Shown: positions 1 through 6,749 of the stretch, piece by piece
Position numbering within the stretch: the stretch's first letter is position 1
Layout: the number at the start of each line of letters is the position of its first letter
Source: Chitinophagaceae bacterium
Lineage (GTDB): Bacteria; Bacteroidota; Bacteroidia; Chitinophagales; Chitinophagaceae
Length of the DNA stretch: 9,445 nt
Direction of reading: 5' to 3'
Assembly: GCA_947461645.1 (NCBI GenBank)
Contig: CANHMN010000053.1
Span: 1-9,445 of the forward strand
Program-made: the position numbers and the translations under genes
Notes under the pieces: generated by a model
The model's database searches: none
What the model saw: only the letters and a program-made list of their open reading frames with translations
Told to the model about the DNA's origin: nothing

Positions 1-348
1 CTTGTTCAGCGTACTGTTCAAGAAGTGAGCAACATTGTCTTTACTGCTGTAGCTTCTTACCAGATCAACCTGATTTTTCATTAATGCAATAAGCGGAGAT
101 ACTATGATGGAAACGCCTTCCTTTATCATGGCCGGCAATTGATAGCAAAGACTTTTGCCTCCGCCGGTTGGCATAATTACAAAAGTGTCTTTGCCTTCCA
201 TTAATGATGCGATTACTTGTTCCTGAGGTCCCTTGAAGGTATCAAACCCAAAATGCTTTTGAAGCTGCTCCTGCAAAAAAGCGGAATTGACTTCTTTTTT
301 TTCGGATGATGTATTTTTTTTTGCTGTTGCTTTCTTTGTAGTAGCCAT
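1..348 (-). CDS. recQ: RecQ-family ATP-dependent DNA helicase, N-terminal part (cut by left edge)
   Basis: The first 116 codons of a RecQ-like 3'-5' DNA helicase, which unwinds DNA during recombination and repair in the cytoplasm. Residues 38-46 (FKGPQEQVI) match RecQ motif 0 with its adenine-contacting Gln. Residues 59-73 ([15 protein letters not shown]) are the Walker A/motif I in its RecQ-specific form. Residues 84-95 ([12 protein letters not shown]) are motif Ia, and FLNST near 109-113 also fits the family. The DEAH box, helicase C domain, RQC and HRDC lie outside the window. The first 19 residues are a Lys/Thr/Ala-rich, probably disordered tail, partly encoded by A-runs. The ATG at 348 is the only ATG before motif 0; the frame upstream closes at a TAA near 425 without another ATG. 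No good promoter was found: TAACTTCG (minus strand, 419-426) has one mismatch to the TAnnTTTG -7 element. The family call is secure; the exact RecQ paralogue is not, because the C-terminus is missing. Confidence 0.95.
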   Translation of the reverse strand, partial: MATTKKATAKKNTSSEKKEVNSAFLQEQLQKHFGFDTFKGPQEQVIASLMEGKDTFVIMPTGGGKSLCYQLPAMIKEGVSIIVSPLIALMKNQVDLVRSYSSKDNVAHFLNSTLNK

Positions 349-531
349 AACCTTCTGGTGTTTTCTAGGGATAAGGACAATATTAATCAGTGAACAAGTT
401 CTTTTTTTAAAAGGGTAACGAAGTTAACTGAAAAAGGGCGAAAAGAAAAGCAAATAATGCAATTGAGGGGAGGTTGAAAATGGCATATTTCTAAAGCAAT
501 AGTAATCAGCGTTTTGGGTAAAATGCTCTTC

Positions 532-560
532 AAAAAAATAGGCCGGTCTTTCAACCGGCC
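532..560 (-). terminator. Rho-independent terminator of the hsp20 gene
   Basis: On the minus strand there is a perfect 7-bp GC-rich stem (GGCCGGT / ACCGGCC, positions 541-547 and 554-560) with a 6-nt loop (TGAAAG). It is followed by TA and seven consecutive T (532-538). It starts 25 nt after the hsp20 stop codon. The plus-strand reading lacks a proper T-tract (CAAAACACTG follows), so it acts on the minus strand. It separates hsp20 transcription from recQ downstream. Confidence 0.9.
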
Positions 561-585
561 CAAAACACTGATAAAACCAAATTTG

Positions 586-1032
586 TTATCTAACAACTAT
601 ATTTTTTACAAGCGATTTTTTTACTTCTTCTTTTTTGGGAAGATTGATTTGCAATATGCCATCAGTATAGGTAGCCTGAATGTTGTCTTTCTGAACGTAT
701 TCGGGCAAAGAAAAACTTCTGCTAAAAGTGGAATAATTGTACTCTTTTCTCGTGAAGCGATCTTCTTTTTCTTCGTGGTGTTCCTCTTTTTCGCTGCTTA
801 TAGTCAGCATGTTTCCTTCAATGCCGATGTGAAAATCATCTTTTTTCATTCCAGGCACCGCAAACGACAACTTAAAATCATCTTTGGATTCCTTGATATT
901 GACAGCAGGAATATTGAGTGTACGATTGAACACTCCTGTTCCCACATCAAACCATTCATTCCATGGCTTAAAAAAATCATCAAAAACTGCAGGCAATCCA
1001 GCCCCGTTTCCGGTTAATGCTTTTGTTAACAT
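586..1032 (-). CDS. hsp20: Small heat-shock protein, Hsp20/alpha-crystallin family
   Basis: A 148-residue ATP-independent holdase chaperone that binds unfolding proteins in the cytoplasm as oligomers; the length is normal for the family. An N-terminal arm (about 1-39, with a DDFFKPWNEWF aromatic patch) precedes the alpha-crystallin domain (about 40-133). That domain includes AVPGMKKDDF near 58-67, a charged Glu/His/Lys loop near 81-92, and the conserved G-x-L-x-x-x-L-P signature at 125-132 (GILQINLP). The C-terminal tail carries an I-x-V anchor (NIVV, 144-147) used in oligomer assembly. An ATG 13 codons upstream (1071) is in frame, but it lies inside the -7 element at 1069-1076 and the extra residues do not look like the family, so 1032 is preferred. 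It is likely a single-gene unit, with its own promoter element and a strong terminator. No convincing terminator separates it from the ABC-F gene upstream, so some read-through into it is possible. Confidence 0.93.
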   Translation of the reverse strand: MLTKALTGNGAGLPAVFDDFFKPWNEWFDVGTGVFNRTLNIPAVNIKESKDDFKLSFAVPGMKKDDFHIGIEGNMLTISSEKEEHHEEKEDRFTRKEYNYSTFSRSFSLPEYVQKDNIQATYTDGILQINLPKKEEVKKSLVKNIVVR

Positions 1033-1050
1033 AATTAATTCGGTTTTAAT

Positions 1051-1069
1051 GTTGAAAATATGATTCAAC
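1051..1069. promoter_or_regulatory. Inverted repeat at the predicted hsp20 transcription start (operator candidate)
   Basis: GTTGAA and TTCAAC form perfect 6-bp arms around a 7-bp spacer (minus strand GTTGAATCATATTTTCAAC). The repeat directly abuts the -7 element and would cover roughly the transcription start and the first bases of the leader. It could be a repressor operator or a weak 5'-leader hairpin. It is not the CIRCE sequence of HrcA. Short AT-rich repeats arise by chance, so this is tentative. Confidence 0.35.
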
Positions 1070-1076
1070 AAATGTA
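1069..1076 (-). promoter_or_regulatory. Bacteroidota -7 promoter element upstream of hsp20
   Basis: The minus strand reads TACATTTG, a full match to the Bacteroidota primary-sigma -7 consensus TAnnTTTG. Transcription would begin a few bases downstream (about 1065), giving a leader of about 30 nt before the ATG at 1032. No TTG-type -33 element sits at the usual distance, so the promoter may be weak or regulator-dependent. Confidence 0.55.
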
Positions 1077-1153
1077 TTGCTGCGGGGGTGCTGTAAAAAG
1101 GCTTTTAATCAAGTAGAAAGATGAGGTAAGTCAATGTGTTGGATGCAATGTGC

Positions 1154-3055
1154 TTAAGAAGATTTTTCGCTTAGCTCCAGCCATCTCAATTCTTTCTCAT
1201 CAAGTAATTTCAAAATAGCTGCAATGCGGTCTGCGGCCTTTTGCAAATCTTCGTAAGATAATTGTCCAGACATTTTTTGTTCAAGCTGCTCTTTTTCCTC
1301 ATGTAATAAGGGCATTTCTTTTTCGATCGTTTCTAATTCAAACTTTTCTTTGAAGGACAGTTTTTTGGGTGGTGATTTTTCTGTAACAGTTGCGGCTTTC
1401 TTTTCCTGCTCGTCGGGCATCGACTTCATGATTTGCTGGTCGTTGTTTTCCAGCAATCCTTTTGCGGAAGCTTCTCTGTATTGGGTATAGTTGCCCGGAA
1501 AATCTCTTATAATTCCATTTCCCTCGAAAGCAAAAAGATGATCTACCATTCTATCCATAAAATAACGGTCATGGCTAACTATCAATATACATCCGGGATA
1601 TTCAAGTAGAAACTCTTCGAGCGTACGAAGCGTTTGGAGGTCAAGGTCGTTTGTGGGTTCATCAAGCACCAAAAAATTGGGATTGCGAAATAGAATGGCC
1701 ATTAAATGGAGGCGTCTTTTTTCGCCGCCGCTCAACTTACTTAATAGCGTGTATTGTTGTTCGCCGGTAAAACCAAATTTTTCCATGAACTGGCTTGCGG
1801 AAATTTTACTCCCGTCGGCTAATGGAAAAAATTCGGCAAGCGATTTTACATACTCTATAGCGCGTTTGTCTTCTTTGTACAATAATCCATCCTGACTAAA
1901 ATGGCCAAACACAACTGTGTCGCCGTGGTTTATCTTTCCACTATCTGGTTCTTCAAGCTGTAGAGCTATTTTTAAAAAAGTAGATTTACCCACTCCATTT
2001 TTACCTACAACACCAATTCTTTCACCCTTCTTAAAAGTATAATCGAAGCCTTTCATGATAACAAAATCACCGAAGCTCTTGTTTACTTTTTTCATTTCAA
2101 GCACCTTGCCGCCCAGCCTGGTCATTTTTACTTGAAGACTCACCTCGCTTATTTCTTTTTGTTGCTTTACACGGTCTTCGATTTCGGAAAATGCATCTTG
2201 TCGGCTTTTGCTTTTAGTTGTTCTGGCTTTAGGTTGCTTGCGCATCCATTCCAGCTCTTTTCGAAAAATGTTTTTGTCTTTTTGCAATTCGCTTTGTTGT
2301 ACTTCTAATCGCAAACTTTTTTGCTCGAGAAAGTAATCGTAATTGCCTTTATATTCATAATCCTTTTCGTCATCTATTTCAATGATCTCATTACAAACCG
2401 CATCTAAAAAATAACGGTCATGCGTAACCAAAAGAAGGGTAACTCGTTGAGCAGCCAAATATTCTTCAAGCCATTCAATCATACTAACATCCAGGTGATT
2501 GGTAGGTTCATCTAAGATCAACAAACATTTGCCTTCGTGTAGCTGCGACTCCACCAATGCCTGAGCAAGAGCGACCCGCTTTTTTTGGCCCCCACTTAGC
2601 ACACCAACTTTTTCGGAGAGATTGTGAATATTGAGTCGGCCGAGAATTTGTTTCATATCACTTTCAAAACTCCAGGCGTTTAAATCATCAAGCTGATTCA
2701 TTAATTCCGCAAGCCGATTGTTGTCTTCAATATTTTTTTCTATAAATTGTTCGTACGCCATAACCGCTTTAACCACGGGATGGTCGAGCTGAAGAATGTT
2801 TTCCCAGATGGATTTGTCCGGATTGAAATTATTGTCTTGCTGCAACATCACCGTCCGGATGTCTTTATGAACCCAAACTGTACCTGAATCAGCGTAATCC
2901 AATCCGGCGATTATCTTCATGAGGGTACTTTTTCCCGAACCATTTCTGGCAACCAGGGCAATTTTATCACCTTCTTCTATGTAGAAAGTGATGTTGCTGA
3001 ACAGCTTTCGTATACCAAAAGATTTTGAAATGTTTTCAACCGAGGCGTAATGCAT
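1154..3055 (-). CDS. uup: ABC-F family ATPase, Uup type
   Basis: A 633-residue soluble protein with two ABC ATPase domains and no membrane segments, as in ABC-F translation factors that act on the ribosome. ABC1 has Walker A at 36-44 (ARNGSGKST), signature LSGGQ at 153-157, Walker B LLILDE at 178-183 and switch His212. ABC2 has Walker A at 351-359 (GKNGVGKST), signature LSGGE at 441-445, Walker B FLVLDE at 461-466 and His495. The charged linker between them (about 231-315) is the P-site tRNA-interaction region. A charged C-terminal coiled coil (about 566-630, starting KLSFKEKFELE) is the mark of Uup; known Uup is tied to ribosome function and to suppression of transposon precise excision. ABC1 has Ala36 where the canonical Walker A has Gly; the catalytic Lys and both Glu residues are intact, so it should be active. 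The ATG at 3055 starts directly at the first ABC strand, as usual. Both -7 element candidates lie just upstream. Confidence 0.93.
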   Translation of the reverse strand: MHYASVENISKSFGIRKLFSNITFYIEEGDKIALVARNGSGKSTLMKIIAGLDYADSGTVWVHKDIRTVMLQQDNNFNPDKSIWENILQLDHPVVKAVMAYEQFIEKNIEDNNRLAELMNQLDDLNAWSFESDMKQILGRLNIHNLSEKVGVLSGGQKKRVALAQALVESQLHEGKCLLILDEPTNHLDVSMIEWLEEYLAAQRVTLLLVTHDRYFLDAVCNEIIEIDDEKDYEYKGNYDYFLEQKSLRLEVQQSELQKDKNIFRKELEWMRKQPKARTTKSKSRQDAFSEIEDRVKQQKEISEVSLQVKMTRLGGKVLEMKKVNKSFGDFVIMKGFDYTFKKGERIGVVGKNGVGKSTFLKIALQLEEPDSGKINHGDTVVFGHFSQDGLLYKEDKRAIEYVKSLAEFFPLADGSKISASQFMEKFGFTGEQQYTLLSKLSGGEKRRLHLMAILFRNPNFLVLDEPTNDLDLQTLRTLEEFLLEYPGCILIVSHDRYFMDRMVDHLFAFEGNGIIRDFPGNYTQYREASAKGLLENNDQQIMKSMPDEQEKKAATVTEKSPPKKLSFKEKFELETIEKEMPLLHEEKEQLEQKMSGQLSYEDLQKAADRIAAILKLLDEKELRWLELSEKSS

Positions 3056-3060
3056 AATTA

Positions 3061-3116
3061 CAAAGATAACTACCTAAAAGAGGGGAATAATAAAATCCGA
3101 AGGTTATACAAAAATA
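3061..3116 (-). promoter_or_regulatory. Two candidate -7 promoter elements for the ABC-F gene
   Basis: The minus strand carries two full matches to TAnnTTTG. TATCTTTG (3061-3068) ends five bases before the ATG at 3055 and would give an almost leaderless transcript. TATTTTTG (3109-3116) would give a leader of about 50 nt. A TTGACA-like sequence lies 14 bp upstream of the second, shorter than the usual Bacteroidota spacing. The sequence alone does not show which is used. Confidence 0.4.
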
Positions 3117-3170
3117 AAACTCCATGCTGTCAAGAAGCCGTCTTTACAAGCTTTCAGTTGAAAAATACAC

Positions 3171-3178
3171 TACCTTTG
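3171..3178 (+). promoter_or_regulatory. Bacteroidota -7 promoter element for the polysaccharide cluster
   Basis: TACCTTTG is a full match to the TAnnTTTG -7 consensus, 46 bp before the ATG of the SLBB export gene, in the divergent intergenic region. No clear TTG lies at the -33 distance (about 3145-3153 reads ACAAGCTTT). Two similar stretches, TTGAAAAATAC (3158) and TTGAAAATAC (3176), stand 18 bp apart and flank or overlap the element. This is the only good candidate seen upstream of the first gene of the cluster. Confidence 0.5.
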
Positions 3179-3224
3179 AAAATACTTCCAATTTCAAATA
3201 ACACTATTTATTAAAGCGTATAAA

Positions 3225-5663
3225 ATGCGTATATTTAAAATTCTGTTTCTGTCTGTTTGTTTAATGCTTTTGGATAATCAGCAGCTAAAGGCTCAGAAAA
3301 ATCTATTGGACGTTCAGGATCTTTCAAAGGTGAATGTTGATGCATATAGTAATAAAGAGGTGGGTGCATTATATGAAAAAATGCAGTCGATGAAAATGAG
3401 CGAGGATGACTTGTATAGAGCTTTGGAAGAAAAGGGATTGCCGGAGTCTGAAATTGAGAAACTAAAGAAGAGGTTTATCCCCATTATTGAAAAGCAGCAA
3501 TCAAAGGAAAATGATTCAGAGGATCAAAGCAACAAAAAAAACCAAACAAATGAAAAGCTTTTCAAGGAAACTCCTAAAGAGTCAAAAGAGGATGAAATTG
3601 AGATCTTTGGTGCTGAGCTGTTTACAAAAAACAGCTTAGTTTTTGAACCTGATTTACGAATCGCTACACCCTCTAATTATGTTCTTGGGCCTGATGATGA
3701 AATAATTTTATTAATTTTTGGTTACAGCGAGAAAAAACATAATTTATTGGTAAGTCCGGAGGGCGATATTTATGTGCCCAATGTTGGTCCCATTAATGTG
3801 AATGGATTATCAATAGAACAAGCCACCAAAAAAATAAAAGCCAAATTAGCTTCCACAATCTATCAGGCCATCAACACTGGTAAAACCAGTATTCAGGTTA
3901 CGTTGGGTAAAATTAAAAGCATAAGGGTAACTGTAATTGGAGAAGCCAATAAGCCGGGAACATATACTGTTTCTTCCTTAACGACACTGTATAATTTATT
4001 GTATTTGTGTGGCGGTCCAAGTAAATTAGGTAGTTATAGAAACATTCAACTGTATAGAGAAAATAAATTAGATAGAACCGCTGATTTGTATTCATTCCTT
4101 TTAAACGGAAATCAAACAGACAATGTATTGTTGAAGGAAGGTGATTTGGTTAAGATCCCCTTTTATACAAATCGCGTACGTGTTTTTGGCAATGTTAAGA
4201 GATCCGGTCAGTATGAAGTGTTTGAAACCGAAAAAATCAATGACCTTTTGAATTATTGTGGAGGGTTTAATGAAAATGCCTACAAGGCAGGAATTACAGC
4301 ATACCGTATCACAGATAGGGAAAGAATTGTAGTTGATATCAATGCCGACAATTACAACAACTTTGCATTAAAGGGCGGCGATGAGTATTTTATTAGAAAG
4401 TTGCAAGATAACTTTTCTAATAGGGTTGCCATTTCAGGATCTGTACTTCGCCCGGGAAGTTATGAGTTAAAGCCCAATTTAAAACTCAAGCAATTGATTG
4501 ATTATGTAGGAGGGGTAAAAGAAGATGCATTTACAGAAAGGGTATCCATTTTTAGATATTTTGAAAACAAGATGCCCTTGATGGTTTCCTGCAGCTTGGA
4601 TTCCATCACGAAAAACAATGTTGATTTTAATTTGCAAAAGAATGATTCCATTGTGATTCATTCCATATTCGATTTTGTGGATTCACAATACGTGCAAATT
4701 GATGGTAACATCAGAAAGCCCGGCTATCTTCAATGGAGAAAAGGAATTACATTAAGGGATGCGATTACTGCTTCAGAGGGGGTTAGTGATTTTGGTGATT
4801 CTACTAACATTGAGGTTTCAAGAAGGTTAAAGTCGGTACAGGCTAATCAGGCAAATTTTATAGAAACACAATCCTTTGTCATAAACTTAAAGGCAAAGGA
4901 AAACAATGATATCATTCTTGAGCCTTATGATTTGATAATGGTAAAGGTATTGCCGGGGATTATCCCACAACGATCTGTTATTGTAAAAGGCGAGGTCAAT
5001 ATTCCGGGCAAGTATATTTTAATCAAAAGTCAGGAAAATATCGTAGATCTTATCAAAAGAGCGGGAGGGTTTAAATCTACAGCAGACTCAAATTCAATTG
5101 TTATCAGAAGGGTTAATCAATCCAATCTCTCTTCTCAGGAAAGAGAAAAGTTATTCAACAGGGTGTTGAACATAACTAATGACAGTATACAATCTAATTT
5201 AAAATTAAAGAACGAGATTTATAAAAACTACAGCCTCATTTCAGTTAATATCGAGGATGCATTGAAATACAAAAAAAGTTCGGGTAACCTCAATTTAGAA
5301 GATGGCGATATAATTAACATAGAAAAAGTCTCCAACTTGGTAAAAGTGAATGGCGAGGTGTATTATCCAACCATTACTTCCTATACTAAAGGAAAACGAG
5401 CGAAGTATTACATCAACCAAGCCGGTGGATTTTTAACCACATCAAACAAGTCTAAAGTGTTTGTAGTATACCCTAATGGAAAAACGGCTTCAACCAAATC
5501 ATTCTTGTTTGTAAGAAAACTTCCCAAAGTAAAATCAAGGTCAGAAATATTTGTTCCCCAAAAGAACAACAACAGCAGAGCAAAAATTAGTGTTGGGGAG
5601 TGGTCTGTTCTTGTTTCATCGCTTGCGATTATTGGAAATCTAATCATAAATCTTAAAAAATAA
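3225..5663 (+). CDS. Polysaccharide export protein with Poly_export domain and six SLBB-like repeats
   Basis: An 812-residue outer-membrane polysaccharide export (OPX) protein related to Wza but about twice its length; large multi-SLBB forms are common in Bacteroidota. A signal peptide (1-24, ending LKAQ) directs it out of the cytoplasm. There is no lipobox at its end, so it is not a Wza-like lipoprotein. Residues 25-145 form a helical segment (MSEDDLYRALEEKGLPESEIEKL near 58-80) followed by a Lys/Glu/Asn/Gln-rich linker (about 91-125). The polysaccharide export domain follows (about 150-232: YVLGPDDEI, then VSPEGDIYVPNVGPI). SLBB-like units begin near 235, 318, 401, 490, 585 and 706, most with a V-x-G...PG-Y strand and a downstream GG. 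Unit 4 has EG for GG, and unit 6 lacks the PG turn, so these are degenerate. A hydrophobic helix near 793-809 closes the protein and is the likely membrane anchor or pore helix. It is first in a plus-strand cluster with wzz, wzx and wzy and probably moves the finished polymer across the periplasm and outer membrane. Confidence 0.92.
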   Translation: MRIFKILFLSVCLMLLDNQQLKAQKNLLDVQDLSKVNVDAYSNKEVGALYEKMQSMKMSEDDLYRALEEKGLPESEIEKLKKRFIPIIEKQQSKENDSEDQSNKKNQTNEKLFKETPKESKEDEIEIFGAELFTKNSLVFEPDLRIATPSNYVLGPDDEIILLIFGYSEKKHNLLVSPEGDIYVPNVGPINVNGLSIEQATKKIKAKLASTIYQAINTGKTSIQVTLGKIKSIRVTVIGEANKPGTYTVSSLTTLYNLLYLCGGPSKLGSYRNIQLYRENKLDRTADLYSFLLNGNQTDNVLLKEGDLVKIPFYTNRVRVFGNVKRSGQYEVFETEKINDLLNYCGGFNENAYKAGITAYRITDRERIVVDINADNYNNFALKGGDEYFIRKLQDNFSNRVAISGSVLRPGSYELKPNLKLKQLIDYVGGVKEDAFTERVSIFRYFENKMPLMVSCSLDSITKNNVDFNLQKNDSIVIHSIFDFVDSQYVQIDGNIRKPGYLQWRKGITLRDAITASEGVSDFGDSTNIEVSRRLKSVQANQANFIETQSFVINLKAKENNDIILEPYDLIMVKVLPGIIPQRSVIVKGEVNIPGKYILIKSQENIVDLIKRAGGFKSTADSNSIVIRRVNQSNLSSQEREKLFNRVLNITNDSIQSNLKLKNEIYKNYSLISVNIEDALKYKKSSGNLNLEDGDIINIEKVSNLVKVNGEVYYPTITSYTKGKRAKYYINQAGGFLTTSNKSKVFVVYPNGKTASTKSFLFVRKLPKVKSRSEIFVPQKNNNSRAKISVGEWSVLVSSLAIIGNLIINLKK

Positions 5664-5668
5664 TTTTG
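5661..5668 (+). promoter_or_regulatory. Possible internal -7 element before wzz
   Basis: TAATTTTG matches the -7 consensus TAnnTTTG and overlaps the stop codon of the SLBB gene. The nearest upstream TTG (5632-5634) is 26 bp away, longer than usual. The same region can form a weak 6-bp hairpin (TTTGCT 5665-5670 with AGCAAA 5679-5684) that lacks a T-tract and is not a terminator. An internal promoter is possible, but the match may be chance in AT-rich DNA. Confidence 0.2.
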
Positions 5669-5735
5669 CTCTGCTAAAAGCAAATCCAACATCAATAGGA
5701 TTAGTATAAACCTTAAACGATTTTTTGAAAACAAC

Positions 5736-6746
5736 ATGAAATTTCCCAGCACTATACGATCACTTGCGGTAATCTCGGTTTCCTTATTATTTGGAATTGC
5801 AGGAATCATTTATTCCACCTATCAGAAACCCAAGTATGAAAGTCGACTCACTTTTTCTCTAGACGCCGGTTCCATTAATGGGTCACTTTCCGGCGCGTTG
5901 AATCTAGCCGCTCAGTTTGGTTTAGGCGTGGATATGGGACAAGGTATGTTTGACGGAGACAATATTATTGAAATCATGAAAAGCAGACGCATGATCGAAT
6001 GCGTTCTTTTGTCTGTAGATACATTTGATAACAAACCAGGTACGCTCATACAACACTTTATTGACCAATCTGAATTTGGTGAAATACTGAAAAAAAAGCC
6101 ACTACTTGCTTCTGTCAACTTTCCGGTAGGTATACAGAAGGAAAACATGACATATTTGCAAGACAGTATTTTGTTTGAAATATATCAGAAATTTATTAAA
6201 GAAAACATTTCAGCTCAGCGTCCAGATAAAAAACTAAGTATTTATGAAGTGAGGGTTACAAGTTACAATGAGCATTTTTCCAAAGTGTTTACAGACCGAA
6301 TCGTTGACAGTACAGACGGTTATTATATCACTATAACCAGCAAAAAGGACTTGGAGACTTTGAAAATTCTTGAGAGTAGGGTAGCCTCTATTAAATTAGA
6401 TGTTAGTGAAAGTATCGAAACGAGGGCTAGTGAATTGGATCAAAATATTAATCCTGCTTTTGCTAGAGTACAAACGCAGGCGATGAAACAACAATATAAC
6501 ACTCAAGCATACAGTGAGGCGTACAAGGAAATGTTTAAAACACTAGAAATGGCAAGATACCAGTACCTGAAAAAAATACCCTTACTGCAAATCATTGATC
6601 ATGCAAATTATCCAATGAAGCGCATCAAATCTGGAAAAACCAAAGCATTCGTTTTCTTTTTCTTCTTAGGTGCAGCTATAGCCACCCTATTTATTCTTTT
6701 ATACAAAAGCATCCTTCAAAAATTAAAACAAAATCACCTCCGTTAA
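5736..6746 (+). CDS. wzz: Wzz-type chain-length regulator of polysaccharide biosynthesis
   Basis: A 336-residue inner-membrane polysaccharide co-polymerase of the Wzz family, which sets the length of chains made by Wzy. It has the family layout: TM1 (about 8-27), a large periplasmic part opening with QKPKYESRLTFSLD (30-43), Gly/Ala-rich SGALNLAAQFGLGVD (52-66), IIEIMKSRRMIE (77-88), a long helical region (about 175-280), and TM2 (about 304-324) with Pro293 and basic residues just before it. The C-terminus is short and basic, with no fused tyrosine-kinase domain, so this is not a Wzc-type protein. The ATG at 5736 is the only ATG in the frame. The cytoplasmic leader it gives (about 7 residues) is shorter than usual, and the frame is open upstream for 24 codons to the TAA of the SLBB gene. 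The gap to that gene is 72 bp, consistent with cotranscription. Confidence 0.9.
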   Translation: MKFPSTIRSLAVISVSLLFGIAGIIYSTYQKPKYESRLTFSLDAGSINGSLSGALNLAAQFGLGVDMGQGMFDGDNIIEIMKSRRMIECVLLSVDTFDNKPGTLIQHFIDQSEFGEILKKKPLLASVNFPVGIQKENMTYLQDSILFEIYQKFIKENISAQRPDKKLSIYEVRVTSYNEHFSKVFTDRIVDSTDGYYITITSKKDLETLKILESRVASIKLDVSESIETRASELDQNINPAFARVQTQAMKQQYNTQAYSEAYKEMFKTLEMARYQYLKKIPLLQIIDHANYPMKRIKSGKTKAFVFFFFLGAAIATLFILLYKSILQKLKQNHLR

Positions 6747-6749
6747 ATC

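Noticed and set aside
387..596. 69-codon minus-strand ORF after hsp20
   Set aside because: It overlaps the hsp20 stop and translates straight through the terminator stem; no start context or family resemblance.
514..1017. 167-codon plus-strand ORF opposite hsp20
   Set aside because: It is antisense to a well-supported Hsp20 gene, runs through the terminator hairpin, and its product is low-complexity Phe/Arg/Lys-rich sequence with no recognisable domain.
1072..1153. Terminator for the ABC-F gene
   Set aside because: Only a short AT palindrome (AAAAGCCTTTTT) with essentially no loop is present; no stable stem precedes the T-run.
5408..5809. 133-codon minus-strand ORF across the SLBB-wzz junction
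   Set aside because: Antisense to the conserved C-terminus of the exporter and the N-terminus of Wzz; no domain and no promoter.
6733..6741. ATCACCTCC, identical to the 3' anti-Shine-Dalgarno tail of many 16S rRNAs
   Set aside because: It simply encodes the last residues of Wzz (NHLR). No flanking rRNA similarity exists and a 9-base match is easily chance.
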